Origin: Chloroflexales bacterium ZM16-3
Lineage (GTDB): Bacteria > Chloroflexota > Chloroflexia > Chloroflexales > Chloroflexaceae
Direction: 5' to 3'
Assembly (NCBI GenBank): GCA_004138175.2
Contig: RYFE02000052.1
Span: forward strand, 1 to 35,371
DNA: 35,371 nt
Made by a program: the position numbers and the translations under genes
Shown here: positions 1-8,148 of the stretch, one piece after another
Numbering within the stretch: the first letter of the stretch is position 1
Layout of the letters: every line of letters starts with the position of its first letter
The notes under the pieces: generated by a model
The model's input: only the letters and a program-made list of their open reading frames with translations
Databases searched by the model: none
Told to the model about the DNA's origin: nothing

Positions 1-39
1 CAGCAGCGGCACGTCATCCACCCGTTCCGTGTGTACTGT

Positions 40-69
40 GGGTTGCTCGTTCATACAACGAGCCTACCC
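40..69 (+). ncRNA. hairpin upstream of IS110 transposase, possible part of a bridge RNA
   Basis: The arm at 40-51 (GGGTTGCTCGTT) pairs with 57-69 through a 5-nt loop, with one bulge. It lies about 40 bases before the IS110 transposase start. IS110-family elements are known to carry a structured bridge RNA in the non-coding end next to the transposase gene. The window starts too close to see the whole end, so this is only a candidate stem of that RNA. Confidence 0.3.
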
Positions 70-108
70 GATTGTACGAAACCTGTCCAGATTTAAGCGA
101 ACGGTAAG

Positions 109-1419
109 TTGGATATTGGCAGTACGGAGATCGTGGCGGCGGTACCGCCGGAACGGGCGGACGAGACGGTGCGCGCGTTTGGCACCTTCACCCCCGATCT
201 GGAGGCGCTGGTCGCGTGGTTGGTCAGCCTGGGTATTGATACCGTCGCGATGGAGTCCACCGGGATCTATTGGGTGCCGATCTACGACCTCCTCGAACAG
301 CACGGGATAACGCCCTACCTGGTCAATGTGCGGCACGTGAAGATCGTGCCGGGGCGGAAAAGCGACTGGAATGACGCGCAATGGCTCCAGAAGCTGCATA
401 TGCTGGGCTTGCTGCACGGGTCATTCCGCCCCGATGCGGAGATCCTCGCGCTCCGCACCTTGGTCCGCTATCGGGCCGAAGTGATCCAACATCGTGCGCC
501 CCACATCCTGCATATGCAGAAGGCGCTGCTGCTGATGAATCTGCATCTGAGCGTGGTCTTGAGCGACATCACTGGGGTGACGGGCCAAGCGATCATCCGG
601 GCGATTGTGGCCGGTGAGCGGGACGCTGCCCGCCTGGCCGCACTGCGCAATCCGGCCTGTAAGGCGAGTGTCGCCGAGATCACCAAGGCGCTCACGGGCA
701 CCTGGCAAGCCGAACAGCTCTTCGTGCTCCAGCAAGCCTTGAGCCTTTTTGACCACTATACCGAACGGATCGTCGCCTGCGATGGCGAAATTGAGCGTCT
801 GCTCGCCGCGATGGAGTCGCGGGGTGAGGACGACGCCCCGCTCCCCGACCTTCCCCCCGCCAAAGGCAAGTCCAAGACGAAGAATGCCCCAGCGGCGAGC
901 ACGCGCGCCCAGTTGGCGCGCATCGTTGGCGTTGATCTGGTGGCGATCACCGGCTTATCGGCCTCAAGTGTGCAGACGATCCTCGCCGAGATCGGCACCG
1001 ATATGACCCGCTTCCCCACCGTGAAGCATTTTTGCTCGTGGTTAGGCTTAGCACCCCACAATGACATCTCCGGCGGCAAGGTGCTGCGGTCGCGCACGAT
1101 GAAGGTGGTCAATCGGGCCGCGCAAGCCTTTCGCCAAGCGGCGCAATCGGTGGCCCGTTCCAACACCGCGTTTGGCAGCTATTTCCGGGCCATGCGGGCG
1201 CGCAAAGGACCCCAACAGGCCGTGGTCGCGACCGCCCACAAGCTTGCACGGACGGTCTACTTTATGCTGCTGCGGGGAGAGCCGTTCCAGGAAGAGAGTG
1301 TGGCCGCCTATGACGAGCGGCGACAGGAACGCGAGATCCGCCAGCTCGCTCGCCGCGCCAAAAAGCTTGGCTTTACCCTCACCGAGGCCGCACCCCGCCC
1401 TGTGGAGGCCACGACATGA
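109..1419 (+). CDS. IS110-family transposase (DEDD recombinase)
   Basis: This enzyme moves the insertion sequence by a RuvC-like DEDD domain working with a catalytic serine domain. The N-terminal RuvC-like part shows Asp2 in MDIGS, Glu49 in AMESTGIYW and the Asp pair in KSDWNDA (Asp86, Asp89). The C-terminal Transposase_20 part holds the helix-hairpin stretch near 275-295 and the ISGGK motif with the likely catalytic Ser321. At 436 aa it is about the usual length. The start is uncertain: TTG at 109 follows an in-frame TAA at 94-96, there is no clear ribosome binding site, and the N-terminus is only one residue ahead of the catalytic Asp, so a few residues may have been lost. The central region 240-265 is a charged Lys/Pro-rich linker. 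It looks otherwise intact. It is followed directly by a second insertion sequence. Confidence 0.9.
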   Translation: MDIGSTEIVAAVPPERADETVRAFGTFTPDLEALVAWLVSLGIDTVAMESTGIYWVPIYDLLEQHGITPYLVNVRHVKIVPGRKSDWNDAQWLQKLHMLGLLHGSFRPDAEILALRTLVRYRAEVIQHRAPHILHMQKALLLMNLHLSVVLSDITGVTGQAIIRAIVAGERDAARLAALRNPACKASVAEITKALTGTWQAEQLFVLQQALSLFDHYTERIVACDGEIERLLAAMESRGEDDAPLPDLPPAKGKSKTKNAPAASTRAQLARIVGVDLVAITGLSASSVQTILAEIGTDMTRFPTVKHFCSWLGLAPHNDISGGKVLRSRTMKVVNRAAQAFRQAAQSVARSNTAFGSYFRAMRARKGPQQAVVATAHKLARTVYFMLLRGEPFQEESVAAYDERRQEREIRQLARRAKKLGFTLTEAAPRPVEATT

Positions 1420-1552
1420 GCCGCCGCACAAGAGGGCTTCTTAGGAGGGCGTGTTGGGCGGCGTGCTTGAGGCTTTATGGGCAATACCGCAAAAGTCACG
1501 CGGTGACGTAAACGGGGTATCATCGGTTCGCACCTAAACAAAGGAGGAACCG

Positions 1553-3486
1553 ATGAAGACCCCGACGCGATTATATCCGAGTGCGCGCATCATCTTCCAT
1601 CCCGAAGTATCCACCTGCCCGGTCTGCGGAGGGTCGCTGATGTTGGTCAACACGTTGCTCTGGGATAAAACGGTGCAGACGCTGGCGGGGGTTCAGGCGG
1701 TCGCCAGCCGTCCCGCGCGCTGTGCCGACCCGCAGTGTGCGGGTGCCACCATGCGGCTGCGCTCGCTCGCCGGGCAACAGGTGGCCGTGCCGTATACGAC
1801 CTATGGCTATGATGTGGTCGTGCGGATTGGCTGGCACCGTCAGACGCGCTGTGCCACCTACGCCGAGATCCATGCCGACCTGACCCCGCAGATCCCGATC
1901 GCGGAGTCGCAGGTGCGCCACCTCTATCAGCATGTCTACCTCCCATTGCTGGCCTGTCACGAACGGCAGCACCGGGAACGCCTGACGCAGGCGGTCGAAC
2001 AGCATGGCGGGCTGGGGATCGCCCTCGACGGCCTCGCCCCCGAAGGCGGCGAACCCCAGTTGTGGTGCATCCGGGAACTGCTCACCGGCGTGGTTTTGCG
2101 CTGCGGCTGGCTGAGCCGCCAGGATCAAGCAGCCTTTGAGGGCTTCCTGCAGCCGTTGCGCGATCTTAGCTGGCCGATTCGGGTGATCGTCAGCGACAAG
2201 CAGCGCGGGCTGGTGCCGGCCATCGCGACCGTGCTGCCGAGCGTCCCGCACCCGTTTTGCCAGAGCCACTACCTGCGCAATCTGGCCGACCCGCTGGCCG
2301 AGGCGGATTCGGCGCTGACCGTCACCCTGCGCCAAGCCGTCCGGCGCTCCCTCGGGCCGCTGCTGCTGCGTGACCAACCGCCCGAACCCAGCCATCCCGG
2401 CGTCTTGACCGTGACGGGGCTGCTCGCCCCATCGCCCCTCGTTCCGGCAGCGATCACCACCCCACCGGAGAACCTGACACCGGACGTGGTGACGCCTGTT
2501 GCCACACGGACGACCCCCACCACGACGACCACCCCTCCGCTGAGCACCCCCACCCCTGAACTCCCCACGCCAGCGGTGCGCCCGGTCGCCGAACCGGCAG
2601 CGGTTCCTCCTGCCGGACGCGCCGACCCAGATGCCCAGGTCGCCGCCGCCATTGTGACCCAGATGCTTCGCCGCACGCGCTACCTGCTGACCATCAAGGG
2701 CCGTCCGCCGCTGCGGCTGGCCGGAATGGAGCTCGTCGCCGGGCTGGAGGAACTCATCGCCCGGGGCCAGCGCTGGCTGACCCATCGGGAGAACCCGCAG
2801 CTCGCCCACCTCGTGCGTGGGCTTGAGGACGCCGTGAACCAGGTTGCGCCCACCGCCGCCGTGATCCAGACGGGGGCAACCTGGATGGCGCAGATCCGCG
2901 CGATCCTGGCGCCCGCACCGGAAACGGCTCCCACGGCCGCGCAGGTGGCCCAGCAGCTGCAAGGGCGCAGATCCGCGCGATCCTGGCGCCCGCACCGGAA
3001 ACGGCTCCCACGGCCGCGCAGGTGGCCCAGCAGCTGCAAGTCTGCCGCGACCAGCTCGATCCGGACGTGACCACGCCGCTGTTGATCGACTTTCAGCAGC
3101 ATCTGCGGAAGGTCAGTCGGAGCTATTGGCCAGGATTGTTTCATTGGTATGACCACCCGGACATCCCCCGCACCAACAATGACATGGAACGCCACTTCCG
3201 CACCGCGCACAGTCGCATCCTGCGTACCACGGGACAGAAAGGGCGCACCCGACGCATCCTGCATCGGAGCGGCGCCTGGGAGCTCCTGGGCCATCCCCCG
3301 ACCGAAGCCGCCAGCCTGGCGGCGCTGTGCCAGATTGCCCCAACGGACCTCGCGGATGCGCGGCTACGGCTACGGCAGCATCGGAATCGCTTTCTCCTCC
3401 ATACACGCTCACCGCGACAGACCACGGCGCAGTTGGATCGACTGGAGCAGGAGTGGTTGGCCCTGCCGCCAACCGCTACAGCGTGA
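1553..3486 (+). pseudogene. DDE transposase, disrupted by a 77-bp tandem duplication
   Basis: An AAAGGAGG site stands before ATG 1553. The first frame runs 505 codons. Residues 22-62 form a CxxC...CxxxxC zinc-ribbon-like region. Asp159 (IALDG) and Asp215 (IVSDKQRG) fit the first two catalytic acids, and a Cys/His segment (HPFCQSHYLRNL) follows. The predicted Glu lies in TNNDMERHF, encoded in the other frame at 3022-3486. The break is a perfect direct duplication of 77 bp (2887-2963 and 2964-3040); 77 is not a multiple of three. Removing one copy joins the frames at ...VAQQLQ-VCRDQLD and restores a 618-aa protein with all three acids. A Pro/Thr-rich linker of about 80 residues (275-355) splits the catalytic domain. 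The gene should be inactive unless frameshifting occurs. The exact IS family is unsure. Confidence 0.8.
2887..3040. repeat. 77-bp perfect tandem duplication inside transposase
   Basis: Copy one is 2887-2963 and copy two 2964-3040, with no mismatch seen. Perfect identity argues that the event is recent. It is the sole cause of the frame break in the transposase. Confidence 0.9.
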
Positions 3487-3500
3487 CTTTTGCGGTATTG

Positions 3501-3557
3501 CATAAATAGAGAGGGCGGGGGCAGCGTTTCACGCTGCCCCCGCCCTCTCTATTTATG
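3501..3557 (-). terminator. 26-bp perfect palindrome, terminator of the Crp/Fnr gene
   Basis: The arms 3502-3527 and 3531-3556 are perfect inverted repeats of 26 bases around the 3-nt loop TTC. The core is very GC-rich and the outer part is ATAAATAG. The palindrome lies 8 bases beyond the stop of the minus-strand regulator and also faces the end of the plus-strand IS, so it could stop transcription from both sides. The IS terminal repeat ends at its first base. Confidence 0.75.
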
Positions 3558-3563
3558 TTTGGG

Positions 3564-4229
3564 CTAGCCCTGCGAGAGTTCGCGCAGCCGCGAGGGGTTG
3601 AGCAGCGTGATCCCCGAGCGGTCCACGTCGAGCAGGCGCGCGTCGCGGAACTGGTTGATCACCTTCGTCACCGTCTCCCGGTAGGCGTTGATCATCTCGG
3701 CGAGCTGCTGGTGGGTGCGTCGGGGCACGCGCTGCTGCGGGCGCGGCCCCTCGCTGGCCTGCGTCTCCGACATCTCCAGGAGTACCGATGCGAGGCGGGC
3801 GGGCACCGACTTGAATGCCACTTCGTCGATCCGTCGGCTCACCGTCAGCCGGTGTTGGCCGAGCAGTTCGATCAGGGCGATGCCCATCGCCGGCTCGCGC
3901 TGGATCAGGTTGAGCAGGGCTGCCTGTGGCACTGCGACTGCCCGCACCGGGCTCAGCGCCTCGGCATAGGTGTCGTAGGTCGCTGCGCCTTCAAGCACGC
4001 TGTGGCCGAAGATCTGCCCTGGCTCGATCACGCGCAGCGTCAGCACGCGCCCCCCAGATGAGAGCATCTGGAGGCTGATCTGGCCGGAGGTGAGCAGGTA
4101 GAGGGCATAGGCGGGCTGCGTCGGGGTATGGATGTAGCTGTGCCGACGAAAGCTCTGCGCCGTGCCGAGCGACTCTAGCGTGGCCCACAGCGCACCTTGC
4201 GTCTCCCCATCACTCATATCAGGTGCCAT
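3564..4229 (-). CDS. Crp/Fnr-family transcriptional regulator
   Basis: A cytoplasmic DNA-binding regulator. Residues about 15-120 form a cNMP-binding-type beta-roll (for example LYLLTSGQISLQMLSSGGRVLTL, then EPGQIFGHSVLEG). A long dimer helix follows, and a winged helix sits near 155-215 with RTHQQLAEMINAYRETVTKVINQF as the recognition region. The beta-roll lacks the usual cAMP phosphate-binding signature and no Fe-S cysteines are seen, so the signal is unknown. Length (221 aa) is typical. ATG 4229 has AGAGG nine bases upstream; a second ATG four codons later is possible. The gene is divergent from the ABC lipoprotein gene, 120 bp away, so it may control it; this is inference. Confidence 0.88.
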   Translation of the reverse strand: MAPDMSDGETQGALWATLESLGTAQSFRRHSYIHTPTQPAYALYLLTSGQISLQMLSSGGRVLTLRVIEPGQIFGHSVLEGAATYDTYAEALSPVRAVAVPQAALLNLIQREPAMGIALIELLGQHRLTVSRRIDEVAFKSVPARLASVLLEMSETQASEGPRPQQRVPRRTHQQLAEMINAYRETVTKVINQFRDARLLDVDRSGITLLNPSRLRELSQG

Positions 4230-4280
4230 GTGATGCCTCTTTCCTCACCCTGTTCGGACACCAGCCACGATAATTCTTCT

Positions 4281-4289
4281 ATTGTAGCA
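4281..4289 (-). promoter_or_regulatory. extended -10 promoter of the Crp/Fnr gene
   Basis: On the minus strand TGC-TACAAT is read at 4289-4281, an extended -10 form, about 50 bases before the start codon. No good -35 is visible at the usual spacing. Confidence 0.4.
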
Positions 4290-4358
4290 TATACGTGATA
4301 GCGGCGGGTGAACATTTTTTGAGAATGCGGTGTCGTCGCCCCGGCTGTTCGGATGGGC

Positions 4359-4364
4359 TATAAT
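4359..4364 (+). promoter_or_regulatory. TATAAT element next to the lipoprotein start
   Basis: A perfect TATAAT ends 6 bases before ATG 4371. If used as a -10 it would place the transcript start at or next to the ATG, giving a leaderless mRNA. There is no Shine-Dalgarno sequence before this ATG. No convincing -35 is seen. Confidence 0.35.
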
Positions 4365-4370
4365 GCTGCT

Positions 4371-6116
4371 ATGAGCTTCCTGCCTACCCGTACGATCTTC
4401 TGGGTCAGCCTGGGCCTTGCTATGCTGTCTAGCGTCATGTTGCTGGTCAGCTGCTCCTTCGCCGCTGGCCCTGCGCCCGCCGAAGGCCCGCCGCTGGAGC
4501 CGTCTGCTTCAACGGTTGCCGCTCGCCCTACGCCTGCCCTACCCTCGGCCACGCTGCTCCCGCGAGGCGGCAATCTGACGATCCGCATCGCAGAGGATCT
4601 GCCTGACCTGCGCCCCTGGCAGCCCCGCTCGCGTGGTGAGGAGCAGGTTGTTGGTATGCTCTACAGTGGCCTGATGCGCCTTGACGAGCAGCTCCGACCT
4701 GTGCCAGACTTGGCCGAGCGCTGGGATACCACGCCCGATGGGCGCACGATCACCTTTACCCTGCGTAGCGGTCTCACCTGGCACGATGGCACGCCACTCG
4801 ACTCGGGCGATGTCCTCTTCACCCTTGAGCAGCTACGCACCCTCCCGGTCACCAGCACCGCCCTTCTGGCCGACCTGCGCACCATCGAGGCTGTGACGAC
4901 GCCTACCAGTAGCACGATCATGCTCCAGCTGAACGGGCGCTACGCCCCGCTCCTCGCTGCCCTCGCGGTGCCCATCCTGCCCCGCCACGTCCTGGAGGGC
5001 CGCGACATCGGCTCGCTGAACTTCTGGGATCTGCCGATCGGCAGTGGGCCATTTAAACTAGAGGAGCGCCAGCCCGGCCAGGCGATCATCCTCTCGCGAT
5101 TCGCCGGTTTCACCCGTAGCGCTCCCCTGCTCGACCGGGTGGCCTTCGTGATCGCCCCCGACCCCGGCGTGGCGCTCAAGGCGCTCGGCGACGGCCAGCT
5201 GCTGCTCGCCGAGCTGCCCTGGGCTCTCCAGAGCAGTGCCGCTGCCACGCCCGGCCTACAGATCGGCGACTACCCGGAGAACGGCTACTACTTCCTCGGC
5301 TTTAACCTGCGCGAGGGCCACCCCTTCGCCGACCTCGCCCTACGTCAGGCGCTCGCCAAGGCCATCGATGTGCCCCGGCTCGTCGAGGCTGCCACCAAGG
5401 GCCAGGGTATTCCGATGAGCTCTAGTGCGCTGCCCGGCTCCTGGGCCGACCTCGCCCAGCCTCCGGCAGACTCGGCCGACCTCGATGGCGCTAGAGCTAT
5501 CCTCGACGCCGCTGGCTGGGCGCTCCCTCCTGACGCCACCATTCGCCAGCGCGACGGGATCACCCTCACTGCCACACTCTTTGTCCGTGGCGACGACGAG
5601 CGCCGTGTGGCCGCCGCCCGCCGCATCGCCGATGCCGCCGCCAGCATTGGTATCCAGATCGATGTCGAGCCCGCCGACTTCGCCAGCGTCATCCTCTCTA
5701 AGTACGCCACACCATATAGCTTCGATCTGCTGCTCGGCAGTTGGAGCAATGGCATGGGCGACCCAGACTTCGCCGACTCGTCCTTCTACGACCCCGACGA
5801 CTTCGCGCTCTTCCACTCCAGCCAGCTCAATCAGGGCGAGGCCGACACCCGGGCCACCCGCAACGTCGTCGGCTTCGCCGACTCGGCCTACGATAACCAG
5901 GCTCAGGCCGCCCGCCAGCTCTACAACCAGGACGAGCGCGCCGCCGCGATCCGCCAGACCCAGGCCCGTGTCGCCGAGCAGCTGCCCTATATCTTTCTCT
6001 GGGACGACCGGCTGCCCGTCGCCCTCAGCGACACGGTCACGACCCTCGATGGCCCCGTCAACCTCAGCTCGCCCCGCTACCTCTGGAACATCGAGCGATG
6101 GCACCTCTTGAAATGA
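4371..6116 (+). CDS. ABC transporter substrate-binding lipoprotein, peptide (SBP_bac_5) family
   Basis: An extracytoplasmic solute receptor of the DppA/OppA type, which delivers peptides or similar ligands to an ABC permease. The N-terminus is a lipoprotein signal: a hydrophobic stretch ends in the lipobox LVSC, and a Pro/Ala/Ser-rich tether follows. The body shows family landmarks: RGGNLTIRIAEDLPDLRPW, the segment LAERWDTTPDGRTITFTLR, LTWHDGTPLDSGDVLFTLEQL and the later LRQALAKAIDVPRLVEAA. I start at ATG 4371 (581 aa), because the ATG at 4353 overlaps a TATAAT and adds residues ahead of the signal peptide. No permease or ATPase gene of the transporter is nearby, so this is an orphan receptor in this window. 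It is followed within 60 bp by a P-loop ATPase gene. Confidence 0.9.
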   Translation: MSFLPTRTIFWVSLGLAMLSSVMLLVSCSFAAGPAPAEGPPLEPSASTVAARPTPALPSATLLPRGGNLTIRIAEDLPDLRPWQPRSRGEEQVVGMLYSGLMRLDEQLRPVPDLAERWDTTPDGRTITFTLRSGLTWHDGTPLDSGDVLFTLEQLRTLPVTSTALLADLRTIEAVTTPTSSTIMLQLNGRYAPLLAALAVPILPRHVLEGRDIGSLNFWDLPIGSGPFKLEERQPGQAIILSRFAGFTRSAPLLDRVAFVIAPDPGVALKALGDGQLLLAELPWALQSSAAATPGLQIGDYPENGYYFLGFNLREGHPFADLALRQALAKAIDVPRLVEAATKGQGIPMSSSALPGSWADLAQPPADSADLDGARAILDAAGWALPPDATIRQRDGITLTATLFVRGDDERRVAAARRIADAAASIGIQIDVEPADFASVILSKYATPYSFDLLLGSWSNGMGDPDFADSSFYDPDDFALFHSSQLNQGEADTRATRNVVGFADSAYDNQAQAARQLYNQDERAAAIRQTQARVAEQLPYIFLWDDRLPVALSDTVTTLDGPVNLSSPRYLWNIERWHLLK

Positions 6117-6118
6117 TT

Positions 6119-6157
6119 AATGATGAATGTTGAATGGCCCATTCAACATTCATCATT
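6119..6157. repeat. 19-bp inverted repeat made of ATTCAAC-type heptamers
   Basis: The arms 6119-6137 and 6139-6157 are perfect inverted repeats with a 1-nt loop. The right arm and the bases after it are tandem 7-nt units (ATTCAAC, ATTCATC, ATTCAAC). The repeat fills the gap between the lipoprotein stop and the ATPase start and is one of several heptamer-built repeats in the window. It can act as a terminator or attenuator. Confidence 0.75.
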
Positions 6158-6167
6158 CAACATTCCT

Positions 6168-7205
6168 ATGAACCCATTCACCGAGCGTTCCCGCATCACC
6201 GAACCAGCCCGCTTCGCTGGGCGCTGGCGCGAGGTGTCGATGGTCTTTGAGCGAATCGAGCGGCGTCGCCCGGCGATGCTGGCCGGCGCGCCTGGGGTCG
6301 GTAAGTCATCCCTGATCACCCACGTGGCCCAGTCGGCTGGTGCGGTGATGGAGATCCCCGGCATGCGTGCGCTCTTCCTCGACCTGGCCGTGCTCCCTGA
6401 CGCGGCCACCTGCATTGGTCTGATCGTCCGCGCCCTCGGCGGTATCGGCCAGGCAATGGAAGACCTGGAGCTGGCCCTGGCCGAGGAGGGCCACACGGTA
6501 CTCGTCTGCCTCGACAATGTGGATTCGGCGATCTCAGCAGGCTGGGGCGAGTCCCTGCTTGAGCGGCTGGCCCGCCTGGCCCGGCGCAGCGTGCCCGTCT
6601 ACCCCGGCGGGATCGCCCCGCCCGGCGCGGGCGAGTTCGACCTGCTGCTCGTCGCGGCGGCGGGCCGCGAGCCGCCGCCGCTCAGCGAGCCCTTCGGCAC
6701 CGTCACGCTTGGCGCGATGCCTTCCTCGGAGCTGCGGCTGCTCTGCGAGGCATACCTGGACGGCACAGGGGTGGAGTTCAGCCCCGCAGAGATGCGTGAG
6801 CTGGGTAGGCTGAGCGCTGGGCACCCGGCCTATATCCAGCGCGCCGCCTACCACCTGTTCCTCGCCCACAGCGACCCCAGCTACGGCTGGCGGGCCGCCT
6901 ATCTGGCCGAGGCCCGCGATCACCCCGTGCCCGGCGCGCCCCTGCCGCCAGCGATCTTCAGCGGCGAGGGCTCGGGCGCGCAGGTCGAGTCGGTCTATGG
7001 CGATGCGGAGGAGGGCGCTGAAGGTGTCGGGTGGCCCGATCTGCCCGAGCGACAGATCGAGGGCCAGGGCGCGCTGATCGCCGCCCTGGCCCCCCTTATC
7101 CTCGCCCTCCTGGCCCTCCAGATCAGCGGCAGCTTGCTGGCTGCCGCTGCCTTGTTTATCGTCGGCTACAGTGCCATCGCATTCTTTGCGCGAAAGAGAT
7201 CATGA
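6168..7205 (+). CDS. P-loop ATPase with C-terminal membrane hairpin
   Basis: A STAND/AAA-like ATPase of unknown role. The Walker A motif is GAPGVGKSS near residues 40-48, and a Walker B-like LVCLDNVDS lies near 118-126. After a GC-rich middle part the last ~45 residues contain two hydrophobic segments (ALIAALAPLILALLALQI and LLAAAALFIVGYSAIAFFA) ending in Arg/Lys, so the protein is probably anchored in the membrane with the ATPase in the cytoplasm. I start at ATG 6168: the extra upstream codons are encoded by the heptamer palindrome and look spurious. There is no Shine-Dalgarno site. A GC-rich terminator hairpin begins at its stop codon. It resembles Chloroflexi ATP-binding proteins that I cannot name more closely. 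Confidence 0.65.
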   Translation: MNPFTERSRITEPARFAGRWREVSMVFERIERRRPAMLAGAPGVGKSSLITHVAQSAGAVMEIPGMRALFLDLAVLPDAATCIGLIVRALGGIGQAMEDLELALAEEGHTVLVCLDNVDSAISAGWGESLLERLARLARRSVPVYPGGIAPPGAGEFDLLLVAAAGREPPPLSEPFGTVTLGAMPSSELRLLCEAYLDGTGVEFSPAEMRELGRLSAGHPAYIQRAAYHLFLAHSDPSYGWRAAYLAEARDHPVPGAPLPPAIFSGEGSGAQVESVYGDAEEGAEGVGWPDLPERQIEGQGALIAALAPLILALLALQISGSLLAAAALFIVGYSAIAFFARKRS

Positions 7206-7236
7206 GACCCGGCGGCGCAATCGCGCCGCCGGGTCT
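7205..7236 (+). terminator. hairpin terminator after the P-loop ATPase
   Basis: A 14-bp perfect stem (7205-7218 with 7223-7236) around the loop AATC starts at the last base of the stop codon. Only a short T run follows. Confidence 0.6.
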
Positions 7237-7324
7237 TATGAAAGACTTCAGGATACATATGATACGATGACGCGCAAAGCGTTCGGACGGGCTGGTACCG
7301 AATCCCGGCTTGCGAAGCCTGATC

Positions 7325-7585
7325 TCACCGCCTGCGCTGGGCGACGTTCACAATCCCCAGCAGGATCAGCGAGCCTATCACTGCCACCACGAAGCTTGTC
7401 GGGCTAAAGAGACGGAAATTGAAGCTCCGGTCAAACAAGAAGCTAAATACCGCCCCGCCGATCATTGCGCCGACGATCCCAACCGCAATGTTCATCAGGC
7501 AGCCCTGCCGCGCATTCGTGCCCGCGATCATGCTGGCGATCCAGCCGGCGAGCCCGCCAAAGATAACCCACGAGATCAGACTCAT
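7325..7585 (-). CDS. GlsB/YeaQ/YmgE-family small membrane protein
   Basis: A small integral membrane protein of the transglycosylase-associated family, whose role is usually given as stress-related and is not well known. It has three hydrophobic segments (LISWVIFGGLAGWIASMIAG, LMNIAVGIVGAMIGGAVFSF, FVVAVIGSLILLGIV) and the Gly-rich first and second segments typical of the family. I start at ATG 7585 (86 aa) with AAGGAG nine bases upstream; the longer frame from GTG 7603 overlaps that site. It is divergent from the 129-aa hypothetical gene. Confidence 0.85.
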   Translation of the reverse strand: MSLISWVIFGGLAGWIASMIAGTNARQGCLMNIAVGIVGAMIGGAVFSFLFDRSFNFRLFSPTSFVVAVIGSLILLGIVNVAQRRR

Positions 7586-7716
7586 AGTTTGGCGCTCCTT
7601 CACTCACGCTACATACCTCGCAGCTTAGACGCAGCGCAATCGCTCACTGTTGCCTGTAATAGCATTCTGGATATGGGTTCGTCGCTTCTGTATCACACCT
7701 GTTAAGGAGGTTCCTG

Positions 7717-8106
7717 TTGGCAAGTATTGTCACCGCTGCGATCGATGTTGTTCTGGCGACGCCCGATCAGCTCCCGGCCCGGATCGCCATCCTCGAAGAG
7801 TCTCTGAAGCGCAACCCCAAGGCCGCAGAGGCGCTGTCCGCAGCCCGCGCCGCGCTCACGCCGACGGCCTGGACCGAGAAGACGGTCGTCGAGCTGCTCA
7901 GCGCAAAGCTGCGGCCGACGGCGACGGTCACGAAGACGCAGGGCGCGGCGATCCGGGCCTATGTGGGCACGGCTCTGGACGAGGCTGAGATCAACGCCTT
8001 GCTCACCGAGCTCAAGACGGCCAAGGGGCCGCGCAACATCGCCCGGCTCATCGCCAAGTACGATGGCAACGTCATCGGCCTCATTATCTCCGCCATCACA
8101 GATTAG
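7717..8106 (+). CDS. hypothetical protein, 129 aa, TTG start
   Basis: Not recognised. A strong AAGGAGG lies seven bases before TTG 7717, which decides the start although no ATG is present. The protein is soluble, alanine-rich and predicted mostly helical. It has two halves of similar feel (LPARIAILEESLKRNPKAAEAL and EINALLTELKTAKGPRNIARLI) and a hydrophobic end (GNVIGLIISAITD). No metal, nucleotide or secretion motif is visible. Codon use and GC resemble its neighbours. It is convergent with the P-type ATPase, 42 bp away. Confidence 0.6.
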   Translation: MASIVTAAIDVVLATPDQLPARIAILEESLKRNPKAAEALSAARAALTPTAWTEKTVVELLSAKLRPTATVTKTQGAAIRAYVGTALDEAEINALLTELKTAKGPRNIARLIAKYDGNVIGLIISAITD

Positions 8107-8148
8107 CAGGTTGTTTTGGCGCAATACGCGTGGGGCACAGCGCCCGCG

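Larger units (their letters stand above)
1481..3501 (+). mobile_element. insertion sequence with 21-bp perfect terminal inverted repeats
   Basis: The left end 1481-1501 begins GCAATACCGC and is matched perfectly by the reverse complement of 3481-3501. Just outside, TTTATG (left) and CATAAA (right) extend the symmetry with a 2-base offset. The only gene inside is the frameshifted DDE transposase at 1553-3486. No clear target duplication is seen. The right end touches the base of a large palindrome (3502-3556), so the element may have inserted at a terminator. The family is not assigned; the zinc-ribbon plus DDE layout recalls ISL3-like or related transposases. Confidence 0.8.

Noticed and set aside
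1571-2995. 474-codon frame on the minus strand opposite the transposase
   Set aside because: It is a GC-rich antisense shadow: basic, repetitive and without family features.
3022-3486. Separate small gene after the transposase
   Set aside because: It is the C-terminal part of the transposase, displaced by the 77-bp duplication.
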